In this document: one piece after another, positions 33,149-40,962 of the stretch
How the letters are laid out: every line of letters begins with the position of its first letter
Numbering within the stretch: position 1 is the stretch's first letter
NCBI RefSeq assembly: GCF_003340555.1
Contig: NZ_QPLJ01000008.1
Coordinates: 62,001 to 126,000 of the forward strand
Length of the DNA stretch: 64,000 nt
Direction of reading: 5' to 3'
Source: Jannaschia formosa
Lineage (GTDB): Bacteria; Pseudomonadota; Alphaproteobacteria; Rhodobacterales; Rhodobacteraceae
Translations under genes and position numbers: made by a program
Notes under the pieces: generated by a model
Database searches by the model: none
The model's input: the letters and a program-made list of their open reading frames with translations, nothing else
Told to the model about the DNA's origin: nothing

Positions 33149-33274
33149 ATGGCCCGCAGGTTCACGAAGACAGTCGAATTTCTTGCGGAGGAGCCGGTGC
33201 TCGACGTGCTGGGCGGCATCTGGCTCGTGACGCTTCTCGTCGGCCTGCTGCATCTGCCCACCTTTCTGGCCTGA
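33149..33274 (+). CDS. 41-residue single-helix membrane protein, probably SOS-induced
   Basis: The frame runs ATG to TGA, giving MARRFTKTVEFLAEEPVLDV and then about 20 hydrophobic residues (GGIWLVTLLVGLLHLP) to the end. The first 19 residues are basic then acidic, so the likely topology is N-in with one membrane helix. A GAAGAGG stretch 7 bases upstream can serve as ribosome site. It has a perfect LexA box and an AT-rich promoter region of its own and a strong terminator downstream (33452-33487). Together these make a complete monocistronic unit. I recognise no family. Size, topology and SOS control recall SidA of Caulobacter, a 29-residue SOS-induced division inhibitor, but sequence homology is not claimed. 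33275-33450 shows a small hairpin (33296-33313) and no further gene. Confidence 0.7.
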   Translation: MARRFTKTVEFLAEEPVLDVLGGIWLVTLLVGLLHLPTFLA

Positions 33275-33451
33275 CCGCCCGCCGTTCCATCCGTTCGCCC
33301 CGCTGCCGGGGCGGGTTCCGAAATCTGCCCGCATCCCCGTTGCCCCGGCTCTTCCCCGGAGCCGCCCGTCCGGCGCCCGCCCGTCCCCGCGGCGCGTCCG
33401 ATCCCGAAGGCCTCTGACACCTTCGACCCGGCGACACCGGATGCACCTCTC

Positions 33452-33487
33452 CCGCCGCCTCCGCCCCCGGAGCGCGGCGGTTTTTTT
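33452..33487 (+). terminator. intrinsic terminator after the recG/small-ORF unit
   Basis: CCGCCGCCTCCG, a CCCC loop, and CGGAG-C-GCGGCGG form a 12-bp stem with one bulge, followed directly by seven T residues (33481-33487). It is the clearest rho-independent terminator in the window. It ends plus-strand transcription just before the convergent chemoreceptor gene. Confidence 0.9.
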
Positions 33488-33496
33488 CGTGCCGGG

Positions 33497-34909
33497 TCAG
33501 CGCGCCGACGTCTCGCGATAGCCCATGCGCAGGCCACCCCAATGGCGCCCCTCGATCGTGATCGGCACCGAGATGTCCTTCATCATCACGAAGCCCTCGG
33601 CCCCCATGTCGCGGCGATAGACCTGCAGCAGGAAGGGGGCGCGGTTGGCGCCCGCCTTGCGGCCCGCGCGGTCCGAGAAGATGCGGCGGTTGCGGCAATG
33701 CGCCGTGTTCCAGGCCGGATCGGGGCCAGGCGGGTGCGAGAACTTGAGGTTGTGGGTCGGGATGTAGCCGTTGCGGTCGCAGATGGCGCAGAAGATCACG
33801 GCAGGATCGAAGTTCAGCGCCTCCTCCAGCAGGGCCTGGACCGTATGGTCGGTGAAGCGCGCGAAGGGCGTCTCGTGCTGGACCGGGTTGCTGCCCGGGA
33901 TCGGGACGTAGTCGAAGGTGAAGAGATCGGCGCGCGAGATCAGGCCGCCGGCCAGCCCCGCGCTCATCGCCTGCTGCACCCGCGCGGCCATCCTGCGGAC
34001 ATGGGCGATGAAGCGGTGGTCGGGGCCGTCGTCTTCCTGGCTCACGGCCCGCTGCAGCAGGGTCTCGCAGGTGTCCATCATGCGGCTGGCGCGTTCGCGG
34101 GCCTGGTGGACCTCGGTCGCGACGGCCTGGGCGGTGGCGCCGATCGCGTCGTAGATCGGCTGCGCCGTCTGGTTGTCGGCGTCGAGCGCGTTCATCGACT
34201 TTTCGACCGCCGCGATGGAGGTTCGGGCGCGCGTCATCTCCTCGGCGATCGCGCGGACGACGCGGCTGGTCTCGTCGGCGCCGGCGATGCCGGCCTCGAA
34301 GTCGGCGGCATAGCGCTCCGAATCGTCGCGCATGGCGCGGGTCCAGTCGTCGAGCGATTCGATCGAATTGGAGATGCCGCCCGCAGCCTCGGCGGTCTTG
34401 CGCGACAGCTCGTTGATGGCCTCGGCCACGATGGCGAAGCCGCGGCCCGCATCGCCCGCCCGCGCCGCCTCGATCGAGGCGTTGACGGCCAGAATGTTCA
34501 CCTGCCGCGCGATGCGTGCGATCTGGGAGTTCGCGCCCACGACCTCGTGCAGCACCCGTTCCAGGTCGTAGGTGCGCGACGAGATGCCGGTGCCCCATTC
34601 GCCCAGCCGCCGGAAGCGGTCGGCATTGGCCGAGATCGATTCGAGCTTGCCCGCGGCGGTCCTCTCCGTCTCCTGCGCGGCGGCGGAGAGGCGCTGCATG
34701 TCGGCCCCCACCTCGGCGATGGCGCGGCTGATGCGGTCGCCGGCGGCGCGCAGGGTCTTCAGGTCCGCGAGATTGGTGCCGGTCCGATCCTCCAGCCCGT
34801 CGAGGAAGGCGAGGATCTCGACGATGAGATAGCCGAGAGGCACGATCTCCGGGGCAAGTCCCCGCGGCACGGCAGGGCGCTGCTCGGCAAGGACCGCGTT
34901 CCGTGTCAT
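33497..34909 (-). CDS. soluble methyl-accepting chemotaxis-type signalling protein
   Basis: This 470-residue protein has no membrane segment. Residues 110-190 hold the receptor signalling tip (IARIARQVNILAVNASIEAA, then RAGDAGRGFAIVAEAINELS), which binds CheA/CheW. Long heptad helices surround it. The C-terminal 160 residues form a second domain with conserved Cys/His (ICDRNGYIPTHN near residue 370, HCRNRRIF, FVMMKDISVPI, GRHWGGLRMGY). This pattern is seen on cytoplasmic receptors of other Alphaproteobacteria and is probably a ligand or redox sensor. It is convergent with recG and the small ORF. A CtrA-like box lies 54 bp before its start. Confidence 0.88.
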   Translation of the reverse strand: MTRNAVLAEQRPAVPRGLAPEIVPLGYLIVEILAFLDGLEDRTGTNLADLKTLRAAGDRISRAIAEVGADMQRLSAAAQETERTAAGKLESISANADRFRRLGEWGTGISSRTYDLERVLHEVVGANSQIARIARQVNILAVNASIEAARAGDAGRGFAIVAEAINELSRKTAEAAGGISNSIESLDDWTRAMRDDSERYAADFEAGIAGADETSRVVRAIAEEMTRARTSIAAVEKSMNALDADNQTAQPIYDAIGATAQAVATEVHQARERASRMMDTCETLLQRAVSQEDDGPDHRFIAHVRRMAARVQQAMSAGLAGGLISRADLFTFDYVPIPGSNPVQHETPFARFTDHTVQALLEEALNFDPAVIFCAICDRNGYIPTHNLKFSHPPGPDPAWNTAHCRNRRIFSDRAGRKAGANRAPFLLQVYRRDMGAEGFVMMKDISVPITIEGRHWGGLRMGYRETSAR

Positions 34910-34962
34910 GTCTCGGCCCCTCTCGGCGACTCCAGGCTTCGCCGGGCCTAGCAGAGCCTCCG

Positions 34963-34977
34963 TTACGGAGCGGTTAA
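34963..34977 (-). promoter_or_regulatory. candidate CtrA box upstream of the chemoreceptor gene
   Basis: Read toward the gene: TTAA, CCGCTCC, GTAAC, one mismatch from the consensus. It begins 54 bp before the chemoreceptor start and overlaps the stop codon of the NifU-like gene. Form and spacing match the boxes at 6173 and 12951. Chemotaxis genes are classic CtrA targets. Confidence 0.5.
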
Positions 34978-35418
34978 GGCTCTGTCGGAAAGCGACTCGA
35001 GCGCCTCGACCGTCGCGTCCAGCGCCAGCAGGATCGAGGCGTGGCGGTTGCGGTAGTCGCGGGCGGGGGTCAGCACCTCCAGCCCGTCGAAGGGGGCGTC
35101 GGGGGCGGGCCCGCCCTCGCGCAGCATGGCGCGCAGCTGGTCGCGGGCCGTCCGCACCTCGGCCAGGTCGCGGCCGATCATCGCGCGCCCCGAGACCGAG
35201 GCCGAGGCCTGGCCCAGCGCACAGGCCTTCACGTCCTGCGCATAGCGCGAGATCCGCCCGTCCTTCAGGTCCAGCGACACCGTCACCGTCGAGCCGCAGA
35301 GCGGCGAGCGCTTGCGCACCGTGGCCTGTGGCGCGTCGAGCGGGGCGGTCGCGGGCATGTCGGCGGCCAGTTCCAGGATGCGGCCGGAATAGAGCTTGAT
35401 GAGGTCTGCATCGGCCAT
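34963..35418 (-). CDS. NifU/IscU-like iron-sulfur scaffold protein
   Basis: The start at 35418 (MADADLIKLYSGRILELAAD) gives 151 residues. A 23-residue longer version would overlap hisI. The NifU N-terminal fold is recognisable by KRSPLCGSTVTVSLDLKDG and the ACALGQASASVSG motif, each with a conserved Cys. The third family Cys near the C-terminus is not evident, which is usual in this Rhodobacterales subgroup. It may act as a carrier, not a full scaffold. It is divergent from hisI, with 67 bp between the starts, and precedes the chemoreceptor gene. Confidence 0.8.
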   Translation of the reverse strand: MADADLIKLYSGRILELAADMPATAPLDAPQATVRKRSPLCGSTVTVSLDLKDGRISRYAQDVKACALGQASASVSGRAMIGRDLAEVRTARDQLRAMLREGGPAPDAPFDGLEVLTPARDYRNRHASILLALDATVEALESLSDRALTAP

Positions 35419-35485
35419 CGCGGGTTCCTTTCGGCGTCTCGCCTCCTTAGGTAGCGACGCGACCGCGTCTTGCAAAGGTGGCCTC

Positions 35486-35842
35486 ATGTCCTTCGACCCT
35501 GCGACCTTGTGCTATGACGACCGCGGGCTGATCCCCTGCATCGCCCAGGCCGAAGGCTCCGGCGAGGTGCTGATGCTGGCCTGGATGAACGCCGAAGCCG
35601 TGGCGCGGACGCTTTCGACGAAGCGCGTCACCTACTGGTCGCGCTCGCGCCAGGCGTTCTGGGTCAAGGGCGAGACCTCGGGCCATGTGCAGGAGCTGGT
35701 CGACCTGCGCGTCGATTGCGACCGCGACTGCCTGCTCGCCGTCGTCCGCCAGACCGGCCCCGCCTGCCACACCGGGCGGCGATCCTGCTTCTACACCTCG
35801 GTGACCGAGGGCGAGCGGGAGCTTATGTCGCCCCTCGCCTGA
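35486..35842 (+). CDS. hisI: phosphoribosyl-AMP cyclohydrolase
   Basis: HisI opens the purine ring of PR-AMP in histidine synthesis. At 118 residues it is the monofunctional form, not fused to HisE. The start at 35486 gives [20 protein letters not shown]. Metal-binding residues are visible in [17 protein letters not shown] and [14 protein letters not shown], and [16 protein letters not shown] is the conserved substrate loop. It stands alone here, with other his genes elsewhere. edd follows after 83 bp but has its own operator. Confidence 0.95.
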   Translation: MSFDPATLCYDDRGLIPCIAQAEGSGEVLMLAWMNAEAVARTLSTKRVTYWSRSRQAFWVKGETSGHVQELVDLRVDCDRDCLLAVVRQTGPACHTGRRSCFYTSVTEGERELMSPLA

Positions 35843-35881
35843 CCGCGGCGCATCGCCCCTCGACGCCGTCCCCCCTTGAAC

Positions 35882-35895
35882 CGTTAGCGCTAACG
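35882..35895. promoter_or_regulatory. LacI-family operator before edd
   Basis: CGTTAGCGCTAACG is a perfect 14-bp palindrome with the central CG typical of LacI/GalR-family operators (TTAGCGCTAA type). It overlaps a TTGAAC hexamer on its left that could be a -35 element. It lies 30 bp before the edd start, a good position for repression. Confidence 0.7.
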
Positions 35896-35925
35896 AGGCA
35901 TTGGGACGGCGAAGGGAGACATGCC

Positions 35926-37731
35926 ATGCCGCTCGACGCCCGCATCGACCGTATTACCGAGACGATCCGCGAAAGGTCCCACCAGTCCCGCTCCTCCTAC
36001 CTCGCGCGGATGCGCGCCCAGGCCGAGGAGGGGCCGCGCCGCGCCCATCTCGACTGCGGCAACCAGGCCCATGCCTATGCCGCGATGGGGGATCAGAAGG
36101 ACGACCTCGTCGCCGACCGCGTCCCGAATATCGGGATTGTCACCGCCTATAACGACATGCTGAGCGCGCATCAGCCGTTCAAGGACTACCCCGACCGCAT
36201 CAAGGCCGCCGCCCGCGCCGCGGGCGCCACCGCGCAGGTCGCGGGCGGCGTGCCCGCGATGTGCGACGGCGTCACGCAGGGGCAGAACGGGATGGAGCTG
36301 TCGCTCTTCTCCCGCGACGTGATCGCGCTGGCGACCGGCGTGGCGCTCAGCCACAACACCTTCGACTCGGCGCTCTATCTGGGCATCTGCGACAAGATCG
36401 TGCCGGGCCTCGTGATCGCGGCGGCGACCTTCGGCTACCTGCCGGGCATCTTCGTACCCGCCGGGCCGATGACCTCCGGGCTGCCCAACGACGAGAAGGC
36501 GCGGGTGCGCCGCGAATTCGCGCAGGGCAAGATCGGCCGGGCGGAGCTGATGGAGGCCGAGATGGCCTCCTATCACGGGCCGGGCACCTGCACCTTCTAC
36601 GGAACGGCCAATTCCAACCAGATGCTGATGGAGTTCATGGGACTGCACCTGCCCGGCGCCTCCTTCGTGAACCCCGGCACGCCCTTGCGCGACGCGCTGA
36701 CGGACGAGGCCGCGCGCCGCGCGACCGAGATCACCGCGCTGGGCAACGCCTTCACGCCGGTCTGCGACGTGCTGGACGAGAAGGCCTGGGTCAACGGCTT
36801 GGTCGGCCTGATGGCGACCGGGGGCTCGACCAACCTCGTGCTGCACATGATCGCCATGGCCCGCGCGTCGGGGGTGCAGCTTACTTGCGCCGATTTCGAC
36901 GCGGTCTCCGAGACGACTCCGCTGATGGCGCGAGTCTATCCGAACGGCCTCGCGGACGTGAACCACTTCCACGCAGCGGGCGGGCTGCCCTACATGATCG
37001 GCCATCTGCTCGAGGCAGGGCTCCTGCACGAGGACGTGCAGACCGTCGCGGGGCAGGGGCTTTCGGCATACGCGACCGAGCCGAAGCTCAAGGGCGACCG
37101 CCTCCTGTGGGAGCCGGGGCCGCGCGAAAGCCAGAACGACAAGATCCTTCGCCCACCCCACGACCCCTTCGCGCCGACCGGCGGCCTCCGTCAGATGCGC
37201 GGCAACCTCGGCCTGGGCGTCACCAAGATCAGCGCCGTCGATGCCGAGCATCACGTGATCGAGGCGCCCTGCGCCGTCTTCCACAGCCAGGCGGAGGTGA
37301 AGGCCGCCTTCAAGGCGGGGGAGCTGAACCGCGACGTGATCGTCGTGCTGCGCTTCCAGGGACCGAAGGCGAACGGCATGCCCGAGCTGCACGCCCTGAC
37401 GCCGGCGCTGTCGGTGCTGCAACAGAAGGGCTTCAAGGTTGCGCTGGTGACCGACGGGCGCATGTCTGGCGCCTCGGGCAAGGTGCCCTCGGCGATCCAT
37501 GTCGCACCCGAGGCGCTGGACGGCGGGCTCATCGGCAAGCTCTGGGACGGCGACGTGATCCGCTACGACGCCACCACCGGAGAGCTGTCCTGCCTGACCG
37601 AGGGCGTCGAGGATCGCGAACCGGCCGCGCCGGACCTGTCGGGGAACGCCTACGGCATCGGGCGCGAGTTGTTCGAGGTCTTCCGCCAGACGGCCGGCCG
37701 CGCCGATCAGGGCGCGGGCGTCGTCGTCTGA
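35926..37731 (+). CDS. edd: phosphogluconate dehydratase (Entner-Doudoroff)
   Basis: Edd dehydrates 6-phosphogluconate to KDPG. The ATG at 35926 follows GAAGGGAGAC and gives 601 residues ([20 protein letters not shown]). An ATG five bases upstream is in another frame. The IlvD/Edd fold is clear: [20 protein letters not shown] with an iron-sulfur Cys, [30 protein letters not shown] and [19 protein letters not shown] LacI-type operator precedes it and eda follows, so the two form the glycolytic Entner-Doudoroff unit, probably induced by a sugar signal. Confidence 0.96.
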   Translation: MPLDARIDRITETIRERSHQSRSSYLARMRAQAEEGPRRAHLDCGNQAHAYAAMGDQKDDLVADRVPNIGIVTAYNDMLSAHQPFKDYPDRIKAAARAAGATAQVAGGVPAMCDGVTQGQNGMELSLFSRDVIALATGVALSHNTFDSALYLGICDKIVPGLVIAAATFGYLPGIFVPAGPMTSGLPNDEKARVRREFAQGKIGRAELMEAEMASYHGPGTCTFYGTANSNQMLMEFMGLHLPGASFVNPGTPLRDALTDEAARRATEITALGNAFTPVCDVLDEKAWVNGLVGLMATGGSTNLVLHMIAMARASGVQLTCADFDAVSETTPLMARVYPNGLADVNHFHAAGGLPYMIGHLLEAGLLHEDVQTVAGQGLSAYATEPKLKGDRLLWEPGPRESQNDKILRPPHDPFAPTGGLRQMRGNLGLGVTKISAVDAEHHVIEAPCAVFHSQAEVKAAFKAGELNRDVIVVLRFQGPKANGMPELHALTPALSVLQQKGFKVALVTDGRMSGASGKVPSAIHVAPEALDGGLIGKLWDGDVIRYDATTGELSCLTEGVEDREPAAPDLSGNAYGIGRELFEVFRQTAGRADQGAGVVV

Positions 37732-37738
37732 GACCTGC

Positions 37739-37761
37739 CGCCCCGGGCCCGGCCCGGGGCG
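37739..37761. terminator. GC hairpin between edd and eda
   Basis: CGCCCCGGG, a 5-base loop, CCCGGGGCG: a perfect 9-bp stem in the 93-base edd-eda gap, without T tract. It may set the ratio of the two proteins through partial termination or RNA processing. Confidence 0.45.
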
Positions 37762-37824
37762 CGCGCCAGCTTGAACCTGCACGGGCCAGGCCCGAAGATC
37801 GCCCGGAATTCGCAAGGACCCGCC

Positions 37825-38460
37825 ATGACCCCAGCCGACCAGTCCCGCGCCGCCCGCGACATCGCCGCGCGCGCCCCCGTGATTCCCGTTCTCGTCCTGG
37901 ACGACCCCGCGCAGGCCGCGCCGCTGGCCGAGGCGCTCGTCGCCGGCGGCCTGCCCGCGCTGGAGGTGACGCTGCGCACCCCCGCGGCGCTCGACTGCAT
38001 CCGCGCGATGGCGGCGGTGCCGGGCGGGATCGTCGGCGCCGGGACCCTGCTCACGCCCGAGGACGTGAAGGCCGCCAAGGCGGCGGGCGCCACCTTCGGC
38101 GTGTCCCCCGGCGCGACCGACCGGCTGCTTCAGGCCTGTGCCGACGAGGGCCTGCCGCTCCTGCCCGGCGCGGCCACCGCGACCGAGGCGATGGCGCTGC
38201 TGGAAAAGGGCTTCGACATGCTCAAGTTCTTCCCCGCCGAAGCCTCGGGCGGGGCGCCCGCCCTCAAGGCCATCGGCGCGCCGATCCCGCAGATCGCGTG
38301 GTGCCCGACCGGCGGGGTGAGCCCGGCGAACAAGGCCGACTACCTGTCGCTGGCGAACGTGGTCTGCGTCGGCGGCTCCTGGGTGGCGCCGAAGGACCTG
38401 ATGGCGGCGGGCGACTGGGCCGGGATCGAGGCGCTGGCGCGGGAGGCCGCGGCCCGCTGA
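37825..38460 (+). CDS. eda: KDPG aldolase
   Basis: Eda splits KDPG to pyruvate and glyceraldehyde 3-phosphate. The start at 37825 (MTPADQSRAARDIAARAPVI) gives 211 residues and has AAGGACC upstream. Catalytic features in order: the Glu of LEVTLRTPAAL, the GAGTLLTPEDV loop, and the Schiff-base Lys in MLKFFPAEASGG. WCPTGGVSPANKADYL contains the phosphate-binding loop. Cotranscription with edd is likely. The following 196-base gap contains a GC-rich hairpin and no gene. Confidence 0.95.
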   Translation: MTPADQSRAARDIAARAPVIPVLVLDDPAQAAPLAEALVAGGLPALEVTLRTPAALDCIRAMAAVPGGIVGAGTLLTPEDVKAAKAAGATFGVSPGATDRLLQACADEGLPLLPGAATATEAMALLEKGFDMLKFFPAEASGGAPALKAIGAPIPQIAWCPTGGVSPANKADYLSLANVVCVGGSWVAPKDLMAAGDWAGIEALAREAAAR

Positions 38461-38493
38461 GCCGCTCCGGGAGCCGCGTTCCCCGCCGGGGGT

Positions 38494-38511
38494 CCGGGGG
38501 GCGTCCCCCGG
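38494..38511. repeat. GC-rich hairpin element after eda
   Basis: CCGGGGG, GCGT, CCCCCGG inside a run of G and C. It resembles the hairpin half of the elements at 17604 and 45407 but lacks the TATTT core and A/G tail. It may act as the eda terminator. The rest of 38461-38656 shows only a loose GTCGGA/TCCGAC dyad (38542-38570). Confidence 0.4.
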
Positions 38512-38656
38512 CCCCTCCGCCAGGCGCGCGGCCGGATCTGCGTCGGACCGAAATCAGACCTGGATCCGACCCGGATCACCTGTGGATTCCGGCCCGAACT
38601 TGCGGCCCATCGTGCCTCGTGCCACTCCGCTCGCGACCCGGGGAGAAGGACCCGAA

Positions 38657-39787
38657 ATGCCCATCCGCGTGACCCATGTCGGGTCCCTGCCGCGCAGCCA
38701 GGCGACGGTCGACATGATCTTCGCGCGGGAGCGTGGGGAGCCCTACGACCAGACTGCATTCAACGCGCAGATGACCTCCGCCTGCTCCGAAACGGTGCGC
38801 CGGCAGGTCGAGGCCGGGGTCGATATCGTCTCGGACGGAGAGACCTCCAAGATCAGCTACGCGACCTACGTCAAGGACCGCTACACCGGCTTCTCGGGCG
38901 AATCCCCACGCAACGCCCCCGCCGACCTGAAGCTTTTCCCAACCTTTCTCAAACGTTTGTCGCAAGAGGGCAGCAGCCCGAAATTTGCCCGCCCGATGTG
39001 CACGGGCGAGGTGCGGTCGAAGGGGCAGGGGGAGCTTCTGACCGATATCGCCAACCTCAAGGCGGCCATGGCCGCGCATGGCGCGGCCGAGGGCTTCATG
39101 AACGCGGCCTCGCCGGGGGTGATCTCGCTGTTCCTCCAGAACGACTTCTACCCGACCCGCGACGCCTATCTCGCCGCCCTCTCGGACGCGATGCGGGAGG
39201 AATACCGCACCATCGTCGACAGCGGCCTCTACCTCCAGCTCGACTGCCCCGATCTGGCCTTGTCCCGCCACATGCTCTTCGCCAATCTGTCCGACGCGGA
39301 GTTCCTGAAGATCGCCGCCAGCCATGTCGAGGCGCTGAACGCCGCGCTCGACGGCATCGACCCCGAGCGCGTGCGCGTCCATATCTGCTGGGGCAACTAC
39401 GAGGGCCCGCATGTCTGCGACATCCCGATGGACAAGGTCTTCTCGACCTTCCTGTCGGTGAACGCCTCGCAGCTTCTGTTCGAGACCTCGAATCCGCGCC
39501 ACGCCCATGAATGGCAGGTCTTCCGCGACCGCGCCTCCGAGATTCCCGAGGACAAGGTGCTGGTCCCGGGCGTGATCGACTCGACCACCAACTTCGTCGA
39601 GCATCCCGAAGTCGTCGCCGAACGCCTGGGCCGCTTCGCCGCCATCGTCGGCCCGGACCGCGTCATCGCCGGCAGCGATTGCGGCTTCGGCACCTTCGCG
39701 GGCTTCGGCGCGGTGGACCCGGACATCGCCTATGCCAAGCTCGCCAGCCTGGCCGAGGGCGCCGCGCTGGCCAGCTCCCGCGCCTGA
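38657..39787 (+). CDS. MetE C-terminal-like (cobalamin-independent methionine synthase family) protein
   Basis: The start at 38657 follows GAGAAGGA and gives 376 residues (MPIRVTHVGSLPRSQATVDM). It corresponds to the C-terminal catalytic barrel of MetE. The zinc ligands appear to be His and Cys in VHICWGNYEG and Cys in AGSDCGFGTF. The Asp of LDCPDLAL would bind substrate. The N-terminal folate-binding half of MetE is absent, so the protein belongs to the short MetE/epoxyalkane:CoM-transferase-like group that moves alkyl groups from varied donors. The real donor is unknown. It is convergent with the lipoprotein gene. Confidence 0.85.
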   Translation: MPIRVTHVGSLPRSQATVDMIFARERGEPYDQTAFNAQMTSACSETVRRQVEAGVDIVSDGETSKISYATYVKDRYTGFSGESPRNAPADLKLFPTFLKRLSQEGSSPKFARPMCTGEVRSKGQGELLTDIANLKAAMAAHGAAEGFMNAASPGVISLFLQNDFYPTRDAYLAALSDAMREEYRTIVDSGLYLQLDCPDLALSRHMLFANLSDAEFLKIAASHVEALNAALDGIDPERVRVHICWGNYEGPHVCDIPMDKVFSTFLSVNASQLLFETSNPRHAHEWQVFRDRASEIPEDKVLVPGVIDSTTNFVEHPEVVAERLGRFAAIVGPDRVIAGSDCGFGTFAGFGAVDPDIAYAKLASLAEGAALASSRA

Positions 39788-39796
39788 GGCGCCGCC

Positions 39797-40267
39797 TCAG
39801 CGGCGCGAGGTGGCGCGGTTGCGCTGGGCCTGGACCGCGATGGTGCTGATGCCGGCAAGATCCTGAAGCGAAAGGACCCTTCCCGCCAGCACCTCGCGCG
39901 AGGGCTGGGTGCCCACAGGGCGCGGTTCCGGCGGGGGAAGCAGGCGGAACTCGAGCAGCAGGACAGAAGGCTCTTCTGTCGGAACCCGGACGAGATCCGC
40001 GTCCCAGTAGCCCTGGGTCGGCGGCAGCCCGACGGCCGAGACGATGGCGCCGCCCGGCGTGGGCGCGATCTCCAGCGAGACGATCTGGTCGACCAGCGGC
40101 TCGCCCGCGACGGCGCGCAGCTCGTCCAGCGCCGCCTCGCTGCCGCCGCCGAAGAAATCGAAGCCGCGGATGCCGCCTCCCGCGCGCTCGCCGTCGCCGG
40201 TGCCCCCGCCGCAGGCCGTCAGCGCCGCCACGGCCAGCCCGGCCGTCAGTCTCGCTCCGATCCCCAT
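39797..40267 (-). CDS. small lipoprotein of unknown function
   Basis: This 156-residue protein begins MGIGARLTAGLAVAALTAC: a short basic start, a hydrophobic core and a lipobox (LTAC) with the lipidated Cys at residue 19. The mature part has a Gly-rich spacer (GGGTGDGERAGGGIRGF) and a mixed domain without known motifs (AIVSAVGLPPTQGYWDADLV, then LLLEFRLLPPP). It is probably anchored in the outer or inner membrane. It is divergent from sufE (110 bp between starts) and convergent with the MetE-like gene. I recognise no family with a function. Confidence 0.8.
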   Translation of the reverse strand: MGIGARLTAGLAVAALTACGGGTGDGERAGGGIRGFDFFGGGSEAALDELRAVAGEPLVDQIVSLEIAPTPGGAIVSAVGLPPTQGYWDADLVRVPTEEPSVLLLEFRLLPPPEPRPVGTQPSREVLAGRVLSLQDLAGISTIAVQAQRNRATSRR

Positions 40268-40377
40268 CTCGTCCCACTCCTCATCGCCGCCCGTGGGCTA
40301 GCCCATCGCGCGCGGCATGGGAAGCCGCTGGACGGCATCGCCCTCCGCGCCTACCTCAGGCGGCGAAAGGGGGCCCC

Positions 40378-40803
40378 ATGGCGCAAGAGAAATTCGAGGA
40401 GCTGGTCGAGACCTTCGAGTTCCTGGAGGATTGGGAGGACCGCTATCGCCATGTCATCGACATGGGGAAGGCCTTCCCGCCGCTCGACGACGCGCTGAAG
40501 GTGCCCGCGACGAAGGTCGACGGCTGCGCCAGCCAGGTCTGGCTGCATCCCCGGATCGAAGGGCAAGGCCCCGGCGCGGTCTTCGACTTCGCGGGCGAGT
40601 CGGATGCGATGATCGTGCGCGGGCTGATCGCCGTGCTGCACGATCTCTATGGCGGGTTGCCGGTGTCGGAGGTCGGCGCCGTCGACGCCCCGGCCGAGCT
40701 CGGCCGTCTCGGGCTGGACGAGCACCTCTCCTCACAGCGGTCCAACGGGCTGCGCGCCATGGTGCAGCGCATCCGCAAGGTCGCGGCCGAGTCGGCGGGA
40801 TAA
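40378..40803 (+). CDS. sufE: sulfur acceptor SufE
   Basis: SufE takes persulfide sulfur from SufS and hands it to SufB. At 141 residues it is full length, with acceptor Cys50 in KVDGCASQVWL and the conserved MGKAFPPLDDALKVP ahead of it. It lies 5 kb upstream of the nifS-suf operon, separated by the LysR and indolepyruvate oxidoreductase genes, so it has its own promoter in the 110-base region shared with the lipoprotein gene. A strong hairpin follows the stop, but its T tract serves the opposite strand. Confidence 0.95.
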   Translation: MAQEKFEELVETFEFLEDWEDRYRHVIDMGKAFPPLDDALKVPATKVDGCASQVWLHPRIEGQGPGAVFDFAGESDAMIVRGLIAVLHDLYGGLPVSEVGAVDAPAELGRLGLDEHLSSQRSNGLRAMVQRIRKVAAESAG

Positions 40804-40806
40804 GCC

Positions 40807-40835
40807 AAAAAAAAGGCCGGACGCGAAGTCCGGCC
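40807..40835 (-). terminator. intrinsic terminator for the LysR transcript
   Basis: On the minus strand GGCCGGAC, a 5-base loop and GTCCGGCC are followed by eight T residues (plus-strand A tract 40807-40814). It lies just past the sufE stop and would end the LysR message. The intervening 40836-40962 would be a 127-base 3' untranslated region with no convincing gene. Confidence 0.85.
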
Positions 40836-40962
40836 AAGTCCAACAGGGAGGTGAAGGGGTGCGGTGCACCGCTTCGGAAGCTCAGATACGAAGCGCAATG
40901 CCTTCGGACAAGGCAGAAACTGAACGATTCGGTGCAACCCTGCTATGCGTCCGTTGCAGGGC

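Noticed and set aside
33275-33450. Second small gene after the SOS-linked ORF
   Set aside because: No start with a ribosome site and no coding pattern. Only a short hairpin (33296-33313) is visible.
38542-38570. Riboswitch (SAM or SAH type) before the MetE-like gene
   Set aside because: Only a GTCGGA/TCCGAC dyad is visible. The conserved cores of known SAM-II or SAH riboswitches are not present.
40836-40962. Small coding frame or RNA between sufE and the LysR gene
   Set aside because: Frames on both strands are short with no ribosome site matched to a sensible peptide. The stretch reads best as the 3' untranslated region of LysR ending at the terminator 40807-40835.
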